A stretch of DNA of 64,000 nt, taken from the NCBI RefSeq assembly GCF_000317305.3, contig NC_023036.2, positions 3,224,001 to 3,288,000 on the forward strand. Reading direction: 5' to 3'. Below are positions 25,584 to 34,274 of the stretch, one piece after another. How positions within the stretch are numbered: position 1 is the first letter of the stretch; every line of letters begins with the position of its first letter. Made by a program: the position numbers and the translations under genes. The notes below the pieces were generated by a model. It searched no databases and was not told where the DNA came from. It was given only the letters and a program-made list of their open reading frames with translations. Source of the DNA: Mycolicibacterium neoaurum VKM Ac-1815D. Lineage in GTDB: Bacteria > Actinomycetota > Actinomycetes > Mycobacteriales > Mycobacteriaceae.

Positions 25584-26290
25584 GCGTGCAGCGTAAGCCC
25601 CTCGGCCGGGCAGACGTACCTACTGGTGGGCACCGTGTCGATATTGCGGTCCGCACCGAACCTCGCGACGCTGGCTGCCATCCGCCCCATCCGGTCGGCT
25701 AGATCTGCCTGATCGGCGGCTCCGAAGAACGCCAGCAGGTCCGACACCGCTTCGATCGGGAACAGTTCCTCGACGATGGCATCGATCACCGGCGCATCGG
25801 CGGTCAGCGCGCGGACCACGGTGTTCTGGGTGTAACCGAAGGTGGCTTGGGTCTCGATCGCCACCGGAGTGTGGTCGATGTGCCAGCGTTCCAGCCAGGT
25901 CGCCGTGTCCAGATCCGCGGGACGGCGCAGCAACGCCACGTTGGCCAGACCGGGTGTGCGCGCGCCGACGGGCACCTCGGGGGCGGGCAGCGGCACCGAC
26001 TCGGTCACCAGGTAGGCGGCCAACAGATCGCATTCTTTCTCCAGTCGCCGCAGCGCCGCCGCGACGGCGCTCCCGTAGTACTGCTGGGTCCAGATGCTCA
26101 CCACCGCGACGACCGGCGGGTCCAACGTGGTCAGTGTCATCATCGACGCCCGCACGTCATCGTCGCGGACGTTGACCGTCAGACCGGCAAGACCCGAGCC
26201 GGAGAGGTCGGCGGCCACCTCGGTGCGCAGCCGCAGGCACCACTGCTCGTCCGCGGCCGAGCGGCGCAACGTGATCATCACCTTTTCCAC
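25580..26290 (-). CDS. EthD-domain protein
   Basis: 236 residues. The C-terminal half has an EthD-type ferredoxin-like fold motif: LLRRPADLDTATWLERWHIDHTPVAIE. The N-terminal half looks like a second, diverged copy. EthD-like proteins are small dimeric oxygenase/dehydratase-related proteins in ether, polyketide and steroid breakdown. Coupled to the enoyl-CoA hydratase gene (ATGA overlap), so both probably serve one CoA-thioester pathway that I cannot name. Confidence 0.65.
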   Translation of the reverse strand: MEKVMITLRRSAADEQWCLRLRTEVAADLSGSGLAGLTVNVRDDDVRASMMTLTTLDPPVVAVVSIWTQQYYGSAVAAALRRLEKECDLLAAYLVTESVPLPAPEVPVGARTPGLANVALLRRPADLDTATWLERWHIDHTPVAIETQATFGYTQNTVVRALTADAPVIDAIVEELFPIEAVSDLLAFFGAADQADLADRMGRMAASVARFGADRNIDTVPTSRYVCPAEGLTLHA

Positions 26291-26407
26291 GATCAGAACG
26301 TAGCAAGATCAGAACGTAGCAATCGCAGCCGGTTTCGATGATCACAACGGCGCGCGGGAAGGGCGGATCACCGTTGTTACGGGTGCGACTGGGGTGACAA
26401 TGGCGTC

Positions 26408-28411
26408 ATGACGACGAGCCGCCGGCTGCGCCTGACGCTGTATGACTCGGGCGCGGTGATCCGCAGCCTGGCCGGTGTCGTGGCGATCACGGTGCCCGCG
26501 ATACTGCTGGGCATCCCGGCTCAGCTGTCGGCGGTGGCGAGCGCCGCGATGGCCGGGATGGTCGCCGGCGCCAGCGCGTTACAGGACAGCCCCCGGGGCC
26601 GGTTCCCGATCGTGGTCCTCGTCTCGGCCGAGATGGCGTTGGCGGTGCTGCTGGGCGCGCTGACCGGCGGCAGCGATCTGGCCCTGCTGATCGCGCTGGC
26701 GCTGTGGTGCGTGGTAGCAGGCCTGCACTGGGCACTGAGCGCCAACGCAGGTCTGGTCGCCGCCGCGGGCGCGGCGCTGTTGTTGACGGCCGAGCCGCCG
26801 GCGACGGCATCCGCGGCGGTGAGCGCGGCCGCGCTCGCGTTGGCCGCCGGATTGACCCAGGCGGTGCTCATCGCGCTGTGGCCGCAGCGGCGCTGGCGCG
26901 ACCAACGCAGCGCCCTCACCCGGGCCTACCTGTCGCTGGCGACCTACGCCGGGAGCATGCTCACCGATCCGGGCGCCGAGATGAACGCCGAACCGCTGCT
27001 GCAGCTGCGGGAGGCCTTCACCGTCAACGAGGCGATGGCCAAACGCCGGCCGCCGATCTACCGGGGTTGGTACGGCCTGCCCGAACGCATCTCGGAGTCA
27101 CTGACCGGGCTGCGAGAGCACACCGACGACGAAGCCGTCGCGCGGCTGCTGCGCGCCGCTGCCGACCTGCTGACGGTGATCGCCCATGCCAGGCGTCGCT
27201 CTCGGCAGGACCTCGGTCACGCCCTCGGACAATTGGCGGGCTCGGCGCAGGCCGTCGGCGGCGGCGAGCCACGCGACACCGCCGTCCGCCTGGTGGGCCA
27301 ACTACGTGAGGCGGTGGAGTTGCGCTACGGGCAGTTCGAACCCGAGCAGGTCGCCCACCTGCGCAGGCCCGGTCTGCCGCACGCGCTGGCCGCGGCCGTG
27401 CACCTGATGCGCGAACAGACCGACCGGTACTCGCCCATCCTGCGGCACACGATCCGGCTGGCCGCCGCCACCGTCATCGGGGTGGCGGTGTGGCGTTTTG
27501 CCGGGGTGCCGCATGGCGCGTGGATTGCGCTCACCGTGCTGATGGTGTTGCGGCCCGAGACCGCGCACACCTACACCCGGTGTGTGTGGCGAATCGTCGG
27601 AACCGCTGCCGGGGTGGCGCTCGGAGCCGTCATCGTCGCGGTGTCGGGACCGTCGCCCATTGCCTCGACGGTGCTCGCGGTGCTGCTGATCGCACTGGCC
27701 TACGCCAGCGCCGAGGTGAGTTACCTGGCGGTGAACACGGCCATCGCCGCGGCCCTGGTACTGCTGCTGAACACCGGTGGCACCGGTGATGCCGCCGCCA
27801 TCGCCGACCGCCTGCTCGCGGTACTGATCGGCGGCGCACTGGCGGTGACGGTGCACGTCGCCCTACCGGACAACGCATTGGTGCGGTTGCGACAGCGCGC
27901 AGGCGAGCTGCTCAAGACCGAGATCGACTATGCGGCAATGGTTGTGCGCGCCTTCGTGCACGACCTGGACCACCCGAAGGAGGCGCTGGAATCGGCATGG
28001 GCAAGGGCGGTGAGTGCGCGCACCGCGTTCGAGGCGACCGCCGGGGCGACGGGAACCGACTGGCAGCAGCTACGCCGATGGATGCGCTCCTACCGAGCGG
28101 CGTTGAACGCGGTCACCACGTCATGCGCCACGCTGGAAGCCAACCTGCCCGCACATCCGCCGGCCGACCTAAACCGGGAATTCGTCGCGGCCGTCGACGA
28201 GTACGTGAAGGCATTGTCGGGTAATCCTGCCACCCCGGCCGCGCCATGGCGTGTCGATACCGACGCGCTGCTCGCCGCCAACGCCGGCGTGCGGACCGCG
28301 GCGGCACTGCTGACCGACGCCGACGGCGCCGAGCGGGTACTCGTTGCCGAGATCGCCACCATCACCGCGGTGGTCACCGAGGTTGCGGCAAGCGATATCC
28401 AGGTGGCGTGA
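26408..28411 (+). CDS. FUSC-family inner-membrane exporter
   Basis: 667 residues in the duplicated arrangement of FUSC/aromatic-acid exporters: about six N-terminal helices, a cytoplasmic region of about 180 residues, then a second helical block from about residue 345 (RHTIRLAAATVIGVAVWRFAG) and a C-terminal helical tail. WIALTVLMVLRPE is the typical FUSC stretch. The family exports aromatic acids or related small molecules. Monocistronic, with no partner membrane-fusion protein. Confidence 0.8.
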   Translation: MTTSRRLRLTLYDSGAVIRSLAGVVAITVPAILLGIPAQLSAVASAAMAGMVAGASALQDSPRGRFPIVVLVSAEMALAVLLGALTGGSDLALLIALALWCVVAGLHWALSANAGLVAAAGAALLLTAEPPATASAAVSAAALALAAGLTQAVLIALWPQRRWRDQRSALTRAYLSLATYAGSMLTDPGAEMNAEPLLQLREAFTVNEAMAKRRPPIYRGWYGLPERISESLTGLREHTDDEAVARLLRAAADLLTVIAHARRRSRQDLGHALGQLAGSAQAVGGGEPRDTAVRLVGQLREAVELRYGQFEPEQVAHLRRPGLPHALAAAVHLMREQTDRYSPILRHTIRLAAATVIGVAVWRFAGVPHGAWIALTVLMVLRPETAHTYTRCVWRIVGTAAGVALGAVIVAVSGPSPIASTVLAVLLIALAYASAEVSYLAVNTAIAAALVLLLNTGGTGDAAAIADRLLAVLIGGALAVTVHVALPDNALVRLRQRAGELLKTEIDYAAMVVRAFVHDLDHPKEALESAWARAVSARTAFEATAGATGTDWQQLRRWMRSYRAALNAVTTSCATLEANLPAHPPADLNREFVAAVDEYVKALSGNPATPAAPWRVDTDALLAANAGVRTAAALLTDADGAERVLVAEIATITAVVTEVAASDIQVA

Positions 28412-28418
28412 GACGGCG

Positions 28419-29042
28419 TCACCCCCGTGCCCACCGGGGTTGGATGAACACCCCCTCGGCCTGCACCGTCGGTCCGGCATCGTCCGATATCGTACCCGCG
28501 GCAAAGGTTTTGATGCCCTCGGTACGCACGATCGCCGCTTCGGCGCGCAGCGCGCCCAGCGGTGTCGGACGCAGGTATCGCACGCTGATGGTTCCGGTCA
28601 ACCGCGGACTGGTGGCCGGACTGGCGGCCTCGCCGAGGACGTGATCGAGGATCAGCGCGGCGATGCCGCCGTGCACATGTCCTGGCGGTCCTTCGTAGGG
28701 GGCGCCGAGAACGAAATCGGCCGATACCGAACCGTCGTCGCCGCGGCGAACCGCCAACGGCGGCGCGATCGGGTTGCGCAGGCCGATCACGGCGTTACCC
28801 CACGGCATCCGGTCGCCGTGGGCGGTGAACCGCACGCCGAACGCACCGTCGAGTTGCTTACCGCGCAGCGCGGCAGTCGCCTCGTCGATGCGCGCCTTGG
28901 CCGCCGCCACGGTGTCGGCATCGGTTTCCGTCCGGATGGTCGCATCGACGAGTCGGCGAACCGATTCGGTGAGCGGGCCGTAGATGCTGCGGAGCCGTTC
29001 GACCTCCTCGGCGCTGAGGTCCTCGTGGGTGAAGTCCAACAT
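28419..29042 (-). CDS. PaaI-type hot-dog thioesterase
   Basis: 207 residues. The C-terminal 120 residues form a hot-dog domain with the PaaI motif GHVHGGIAALILDHVLG. The first 85 residues are helical and characteristic of mycobacterial members. It hydrolyses an acyl- or aryl-CoA thioester. A perfect KstR-type operator lies 9-22 bases upstream of its start, placing it in the sterol regulon as a possible CoA-recycling enzyme. Confidence 0.8.
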   Translation of the reverse strand: MLDFTHEDLSAEEVERLRSIYGPLTESVRRLVDATIRTETDADTVAAAKARIDEATAALRGKQLDGAFGVRFTAHGDRMPWGNAVIGLRNPIAPPLAVRRGDDGSVSADFVLGAPYEGPPGHVHGGIAALILDHVLGEAASPATSPRLTGTISVRYLRPTPLGALRAEAAIVRTEGIKTFAAGTISDDAGPTVQAEGVFIQPRWARG

Positions 29043-29050
29043 CCCAGAAC

Positions 29051-29064
29051 TAGAACACGTTCTA
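29051..29064. promoter_or_regulatory. KstR-type operator upstream of the thioesterase
   Basis: TAGAACACGTTCTA is a fully palindromic fit to TNNAACNNGTTNNA. It is immediately upstream of the thioesterase start (29042) and about 100 bases from the divergent GntR gene, so the thioesterase is the natural target. Confidence 0.75.
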
Positions 29065-29166
29065 GCAACCCTGTCGAGTCACCTCGCGCCGTGTCCACCC
29101 CATGACGCTATGGTCGCGACAGAGCGATGCCGGCGACACGACGCGTGGGAGGTGACAACCGTAGCC

Positions 29167-29835
29167 ATGGCGGCACCAAGGATGCCCGGCCCGCGACAGG
29201 GCCTACCCGCGACCCTCGTCGACGTGGCCGCCGACCGACTGCGGGCCGCCATCCTCAGCGGCGCACTGTTACCGGGCCAGAAACTGGTCGAAGAACAGCT
29301 CTGCGCCGATCTCGGGATCAGCCGGGCACCGTTGCGCGAGGCGCTGCGCTTGTTGGCCCAACAGGGCCTGGTCGAGCACCTACCGCGACGCGGATCCCGG
29401 GTCACCGTGTGGTCGCCGACCGACATCCTCCAACTGTTCGCCTTGCGCAATGTCTTGGAGCGGCACGCCATGGAGCTGGCGCTGCCGCTGGCCGATCCGG
29501 CCACCGACCTTGAGCCGGTCCGCCGTGCGTTGGAAGAGATGGCCCGGGCCTGCGACGAATTGGACCGAGACGATGCCCACCGCCGCTTCCACGCTGCCGT
29601 CGTGGCGCTGGCCGGAAATCGTCAACTCGACATCGCGCTGGCACCGATCTTGCTCAAGCTCCAGCTCCCGATGGCGATGAACCTTCGCGAGGAGGCTCGA
29701 CACCACCGGGCCCGCGACGGGCTCGACCGGCATCGCGCCATCCTGACCGCACTCGAGACCAACGACCCCGCCACGGTGATCACCGCGCTGGCCGAGCACG
29801 GTCATCTCCAGTTTCTCGAGCTGCCGGATCGCTAA
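29167..29835 (+). CDS. GntR-family (FCD) regulator of the biuret operon
   Basis: 222 residues. The winged helix is at about 20-80 (VEEQLCADLGISRAPLREALRLLAQQGLVEHLPRRGSR motif region) and an FCD all-helical effector domain follows (HRRFHAAVVALAGN with metal-binding His positions). The start is the ATG at 29167, with a perfect GGAGGTGA upstream though slightly distant. It is 57 bases before allophanate hydrolase on the same strand. An 8+8 inverted repeat lies in that gap and is its likely operator. Confidence 0.8.
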   Translation: MAAPRMPGPRQGLPATLVDVAADRLRAAILSGALLPGQKLVEEQLCADLGISRAPLREALRLLAQQGLVEHLPRRGSRVTVWSPTDILQLFALRNVLERHAMELALPLADPATDLEPVRRALEEMARACDELDRDDAHRRFHAAVVALAGNRQLDIALAPILLKLQLPMAMNLREEARHHRARDGLDRHRAILTALETNDPATVITALAEHGHLQFLELPDR

Positions 29836-29872
29836 CACGATCGACACACGGCCGTACCGAGATCGCCACTAT

Positions 29873-29891
29873 TCTGTCGACAATCGACAGA
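29873..29891. promoter_or_regulatory. Inverted repeat at the start of the biuret operon (candidate GntR operator)
   Basis: TCTGTCGA-CAA-TCGACAGA is a perfect 8-base inverted repeat with a 3-base spacer. It ends two bases before the ATG of allophanate hydrolase and would cover the ribosome site or a TATTCT (29870-29875) -10-like hexamer. GntR operators are short palindromes of this size. Confidence 0.6.
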
Positions 29892-29892
29892 T

Positions 29893-31299
29893 ATGGATTC
29901 AGATGCGTCGGGCCCGACCGTCGGGCCGTCGGTGGCAGAGATACTGGCGTCGCATGAAAGCGGGAGCGGATCGCCCACCAAGACCGCCGCTCGTGTTGCC
30001 GATGCGATAGCCGCCCGCGGTGACGATGGCACCTGGTTGTCGACGGTGCCCAGGGCCGAACTGCTGAACGCCGCCGCCGAGATCGAACGGCGCCCCGGGG
30101 CACGCACCCTGCCCCTCTACGGCGTGCCGTTCGGGGTCAAGGACAGCATCGATGTCGCCGGGGTCCCGACCACCCTGTCCTGTCCCGATTTCGGCTACCT
30201 GGCGACCGAGACCGCTCCCGCGGTCCAGCGACTGCTCGACGCCGGCGCGTTGTATGTCGGTAAGACCAACCTGGACCAGTTCGCCACCGGCCTCAACGGC
30301 ACCCGCACCCCCCACACCATTCCGCGCAGCGTGTACGGCGCCGAATTGATCTCCGGCGGTTCGAGTTCCGGTTCGGCAGTGGCCGTCGCGCTCGGCCAGG
30401 TCCCGTTCGCCGTCGCCACCGACACCGCCGGGTCCGGCCGGGTGCCCGCAGCATTGAACGGCGTCATCGGCTTCAAACCATCACGCGGACTGATCAGCAC
30501 CGTCGGCTTGGTACCGGCCTGCAAGTCGCTCGACTGCATCACCGTGATGGCCGGGTGCATAGCTGACGTGGAACGGGTGTTCGACGTGATGGCCGGCCGC
30601 GACGATGCCGATGCCTGGTCGCGTGACCGCGGGCCCCGGTACACGGGTGAGCCGATCACGCTCGGGTTGCCTGCCCTCGACGAACTGGAGTTCTTCGGCG
30701 ACGAGCAGATGGCACGTGCGCACGAGGCGTTTCGCCGCCGCCTCGCGGGTCAGGTGCACACCGTCGAGGTATCGCTGGCGCCCTTCCTTGCCGCAGGCGA
30801 GCTGCTCTATCAGGGCCCGTGGGTGGCCGAGCGGCTCGTCGTCTTCGGCGATTTCCTTGCTGCCGAACCGGACTCGATACACCCGGTGGTCAGGGACATC
30901 CTGCGCAGCGGCGCGAAATACACCGCCGTCGATGCGTTCGCCGCGCTACAGCGACTGCAGGAACTGCGCGCCGAGGTGAGCCGGATCTGGTGCGATATCG
31001 ACGCCATGGTGGTGCCGACCATCGGGACCACCTTCACCGTCGACGAGGTGCTCGCCCGGCCGATCGACACCAACACGATGCTCGGGCACTACACCCACTT
31101 CGGCAATCTGCTCGATCTGCTCGGGGTGGCAATCCCACTGGGCCGTACACGAGACGGCCGCCCGCACAGCGCCACCGTGCTGTCGGCCGCCCGGCGTGAC
31201 GACCTCGCGCTGCACATCGCCGCGCAGATTCTCGACGAACCGCGCAGCCGCGCCACCCCCGGCACTCCGGTTGCCACCGCCATCGAGGAGCGAGTATGA
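29893..31299 (+). CDS. atzF: Allophanate hydrolase, amidase domain only
   Basis: 468 residues of the amidase-signature family. The Ser-cisSer-Lys triad is complete at Lys83 (FGVKDSID), Ser157 (GGSSSGSA) and Ser181 (TAGSGRVPA), with the same spacing as AtzF. The enzyme splits allophanate to ammonia and N-carboxycarbamate, which ends as CO2 and ammonia. AtzF-type enzymes are usually near 600 residues because of a C-terminal decarboxylation-assisting domain; that domain is absent here, and I see no separate gene for it. Its stop overlaps the biuret hydrolase start (ATGA). Confidence 0.85.
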   Translation: MDSDASGPTVGPSVAEILASHESGSGSPTKTAARVADAIAARGDDGTWLSTVPRAELLNAAAEIERRPGARTLPLYGVPFGVKDSIDVAGVPTTLSCPDFGYLATETAPAVQRLLDAGALYVGKTNLDQFATGLNGTRTPHTIPRSVYGAELISGGSSSGSAVAVALGQVPFAVATDTAGSGRVPAALNGVIGFKPSRGLISTVGLVPACKSLDCITVMAGCIADVERVFDVMAGRDDADAWSRDRGPRYTGEPITLGLPALDELEFFGDEQMARAHEAFRRRLAGQVHTVEVSLAPFLAAGELLYQGPWVAERLVVFGDFLAAEPDSIHPVVRDILRSGAKYTAVDAFAALQRLQELRAEVSRIWCDIDAMVVPTIGTTFTVDEVLARPIDTNTMLGHYTHFGNLLDLLGVAIPLGRTRDGRPHSATVLSAARRDDLALHIAAQILDEPRSRATPGTPVATAIEERV

Positions 31300-31988
31300 G
31301 CCAGCACGTTGCCATTCCAGCAACACCCGAACCATTCACCCTGGTTGCCGGCCGAACCGCGCTGGTCATCATCGACATGCAACGAGACTTCCTGTTGGCC
31401 GGGGGCTTCGGCGAGAGCCTCGGAAACGATGTCGGGCAGCTGCTGAAGGTCGTACCGCCGCTCGCGGCACTCCTGACAGCGGCACGAGAGGCCGGCGTCA
31501 TGGTGATCCACACTCGCGAAGGGCACCGGCCCGACCTGTCGGACTGCCCTCCGGCCAAACTCCAGCGCGGCGTCCCCAGCAAGCGGATCGGCGACAAAGG
31601 CAGGTTCGGCCGCATCCTGATCCGTGGCGAGTACGGCCACGACATCATCGACGAGCTGCGCCCCCTCGACGGTGAGGTCGTCATCGACAAACCGGGCAAG
31701 GGTGCGTTCTACGACACCGAACTGGCCGAGGTGCTCGCCGGGGCGGGCATCACGCAACTACTGATCACCGGTGTCACCACCGAGGTGTGCGTGCACACCA
31801 CGACCCGCGAGGCCAACGACCGAGGATACGAATGTCTGGTCGTATCCGACTGCGTCGGTTCGTATTTCCCGGAGTTTCATCGAATCGGCCTGGAGATGAT
31901 CGCCGCACAAGGCGGGATCTTCGGCTGGGTTGCCGACAGCGCCGCCGTCCTCACCGCCCTGCACACCCTGACCATCGACGCCGCCTGA
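31296..31988 (+). CDS. biuH: Biuret amidohydrolase (isochorismatase-like cysteine hydrolase)
   Basis: 230 residues. The catalytic triad of the family is Asp27 (IIDMQRDF), Lys132 (DKPGKGAF) and Cys165 (TTEVCVHTT). Stretches such as [19 protein letters not shown] and [11 protein letters not shown] closely resemble rhizobial biuret hydrolase. It converts biuret to allophanate and ammonia. It sits directly between allophanate hydrolase, with a four-base overlap, and a permease, which supports biuret over other ureido substrates. Confidence 0.85.
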   Translation: MSQHVAIPATPEPFTLVAGRTALVIIDMQRDFLLAGGFGESLGNDVGQLLKVVPPLAALLTAAREAGVMVIHTREGHRPDLSDCPPAKLQRGVPSKRIGDKGRFGRILIRGEYGHDIIDELRPLDGEVVIDKPGKGAFYDTELAEVLAGAGITQLLITGVTTEVCVHTTTREANDRGYECLVVSDCVGSYFPEFHRIGLEMIAAQGGIFGWVADSAAVLTALHTLTIDAA

Positions 31989-32000
31989 TCGGAGATTGCC

Positions 32001-33596
32001 ATGAGTACCGAGATCACCGATCCACCAGTCGGCCCGCCGGTGCCCGAAGCCGCTGCAGCCGTGCCGTGGTGGACCCGCGGCGACACCAACGCGTTCTTCG
32101 GGCTCGGGTTCAACATCCTGGTCAACGTCCTCACCCTGACCGGGCTGATGATCGGCGTTGTCGCGGTGCCTGCCGGCGATGTGCTCGGTACGGTGCTCCC
32201 CGCCCTCGGCGTCGCGCTGATCCTTGGAAACCTCTACTACACATTTCTTGCCCGCCGGCTCGCGCGGCGCGAGAACCGGACGGACGTCACCGCACTCCCC
32301 TATGGCCCGTCGGTGCCGCACATGTTCATCGTCGTGTTCGTGGTGATGCTGCCGGTGTACCTGAACACCCAGGACCCACTGCAGGCGTGGTCCGCCGGAC
32401 TGGCGTGGGCGTTCATGATCGGCATCATCGTGATGATCGGCGCGTTCGTCGGGCCCTACATCCGCAAGCTCACTCCGCGCGCCGCCATGCTCGGCACGCT
32501 GGCCGGGATCTCCATCACCTTCATCTCCATGCGGCCGGCCGCACAGATGTGGGAGGCCGCCTGGATCGGCCTGCCGGTGCTCGCCATCATCCTGATCGGA
32601 TTCTTCACCGACGTGAAACTGCCGTTCGGCATGCCGGTCGGTTTGGCGGCGCTACTGGTGGGCACCGCCATCGGCTGGATGGGCGGTTACATGTCGGCGC
32701 CCGATGTCGGCCGAGCGGTCTCCGATATCGCGATCGGCATCCCCGACCTGCGCCTGGATCTGCTGTTCTCCGGGCTGACCAACCTGGCTCCGCTGCTGGG
32801 TACGGCGATCCCGCTGGGTGTCTACAACTTCACCGAGGCGATGAGCAATGTCGAGTCCGCCGCGGCGGCCGGGGACAATTACAACCTGCGCAGCGTGCTG
32901 CTGGCCGACGGCGCGGGCGCGGTCATCGGTTCGGCCTTCGGTTCGCCGTTCCCGCCGGCGGTCTATATCGGCCATCCGGGCTGGAAGGATGCGGGCGGTC
33001 GCGCCAGCTACTCGCTGGCCAGTGGCCTGCTCATCGGTGTGCTGTGTTTCGTCGGCCTCTTCGGCATCCTGGACGCGCTGCTGCCGGTGCCTGCGATCGT
33101 GCCGATCCTGCTCTACATCGGCCTCCTGATCGGCGCCCAGGCCTTCCAGGCGGTGCCACGCCTGCACGCGATTGCCGTGGTGATCGCCTTGTTGCCCAAT
33201 CTCGCCGAATGGGCCAAGAGCCAGATCGACAATGCCTTGAACGCCGCGGGAACGACGGCCTCAGAGGTCGGCATGGATGCGCTCAACGGTTCCGGCGTGG
33301 TGTACGCGGGGTTGAAGACGTTGGGCGAGGGTGCCGTTCTGGTCGGCCTGATCCTCGGCACGATGGTCGTCTTCATCCTGGAGAAGAAATTCCTCTTCGC
33401 CGCCGCCGCCGCAACCGTCGGCGCGGCACTGTCCTTCATCGGGCTGATCCACTCTCCGGCAGTGGCGTGGGCGGCCAACCCGTCGGTGGCGCTGGGTTAC
33501 CTGTTCTTCGCCACGGTATGCCTGTTGTACAGCCTGCTGCCGGGTGCCAAAGAACCGGCCGTGATCGACGAGAGCGATATCGTCGCCGGTCACTGA
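32001..33596 (+). CDS. NCS2-like (xanthine/uracil-type) permease of the biuret operon
   Basis: 531 residues with about 12-14 transmembrane segments. It has a plausible ribosome site GGAGA five bases before the ATG. Motifs TDVTALPYGPSVPHMF and GVYNFTEAMSNVESA resemble the NCS2 half-helix regions that bind nucleobases. Its place 12 bases after biuH suggests uptake of biuret or a related ureide. The exact substrate is inferred from context. Confidence 0.78.
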   Translation: MSTEITDPPVGPPVPEAAAAVPWWTRGDTNAFFGLGFNILVNVLTLTGLMIGVVAVPAGDVLGTVLPALGVALILGNLYYTFLARRLARRENRTDVTALPYGPSVPHMFIVVFVVMLPVYLNTQDPLQAWSAGLAWAFMIGIIVMIGAFVGPYIRKLTPRAAMLGTLAGISITFISMRPAAQMWEAAWIGLPVLAIILIGFFTDVKLPFGMPVGLAALLVGTAIGWMGGYMSAPDVGRAVSDIAIGIPDLRLDLLFSGLTNLAPLLGTAIPLGVYNFTEAMSNVESAAAAGDNYNLRSVLLADGAGAVIGSAFGSPFPPAVYIGHPGWKDAGGRASYSLASGLLIGVLCFVGLFGILDALLPVPAIVPILLYIGLLIGAQAFQAVPRLHAIAVVIALLPNLAEWAKSQIDNALNAAGTTASEVGMDALNGSGVVYAGLKTLGEGAVLVGLILGTMVVFILEKKFLFAAAAATVGAALSFIGLIHSPAVAWAANPSVALGYLFFATVCLLYSLLPGAKEPAVIDESDIVAGH

Positions 33597-33651
33597 CCTG
33601 GGCGGCGGGGGTCACAGGACAACCCCGACGGTGGCATAGATAACCTAAGCT

Positions 33652-33673
33652 TTCGTAGTCACTTGTCTACGAA
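33652..33673. promoter_or_regulatory. Inverted repeat upstream of the TetR gene
   Basis: TTCGTAG (33652-33658) and CTACGAA (33667-33673) form a 7-base inverted repeat with an 8-base spacer, ending 19 bases before the TetR start. The size and place fit a TetR operator controlling the TetR/ABC-2-like pair. Confidence 0.6.
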
Positions 33674-33692
33674 GTGCATTACCCTCGCATTC

Positions 33693-34274
33693 ATGGCTGC
33701 ACGCACACATAGTGCGGACCCGCGCGCCGAGCGGGTCCGCACCCTTCTCTACGAGGCCGCCTTCGCGCTGGCCCACGAACATCCGGTCGACGAGCTGACC
33801 GTCGCCACCATCGTCGGTCGCGCCGGCGTGAGCAGGCAGGTCTTCTACCAACATTTCCGCGATCGTGACGACGCGGTCGCGGCCGCCTTCGCGGTGGCAT
33901 TCGAACAGGCGACCGCCGATATCGGGGACGACCCCCGGGTGCGCATCACCCGGCTGTTCGATTTCGCCGGGGAGCATCGGGAGATGTACCGCAATGTCAT
34001 CCCCAGCGCGGTCACCCAACGGGTCGTCAATGCCTTCCGCGCCGAACTGGCACCGGCTTGCGCCGAGATCGCCGCGCAGGGCATGTCGGTCATCGCGCCG
34101 ATGTCCGGGCTCACCGTCGAAGCGGTGACCCGCTTCCTGGTCGGAGGGTTCATGGAGGTGCTGCGATCGTGGATGGAGGCACCGGTCCAGCGCGATGCGC
34201 GTGATCTCCGTGAGCGTGTGACCGCCGCATTCGACACCGTCAACGCCCTGCTGACGCTGCCGGGACGGATCTGA
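33693..34274 (+). CDS. TetR-family transcriptional regulator
   Basis: 193 residues. The N-terminal HTH (about 14-60) reads LTVATIVGRAGVSRQVFYQHFRDRDDA, a canonical TetR recognition helix. The C-terminal helical domain is ligand-binding and unspecific. The start ATG has a poor ribosome site. The stop shares bases with the start of the membrane protein gene (TGATG), so the two are coupled. Confidence 0.85.
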   Translation: MAARTHSADPRAERVRTLLYEAAFALAHEHPVDELTVATIVGRAGVSRQVFYQHFRDRDDAVAAAFAVAFEQATADIGDDPRVRITRLFDFAGEHREMYRNVIPSAVTQRVVNAFRAELAPACAEIAAQGMSVIAPMSGLTVEAVTRFLVGGFMEVLRSWMEAPVQRDARDLRERVTAAFDTVNALLTLPGRI

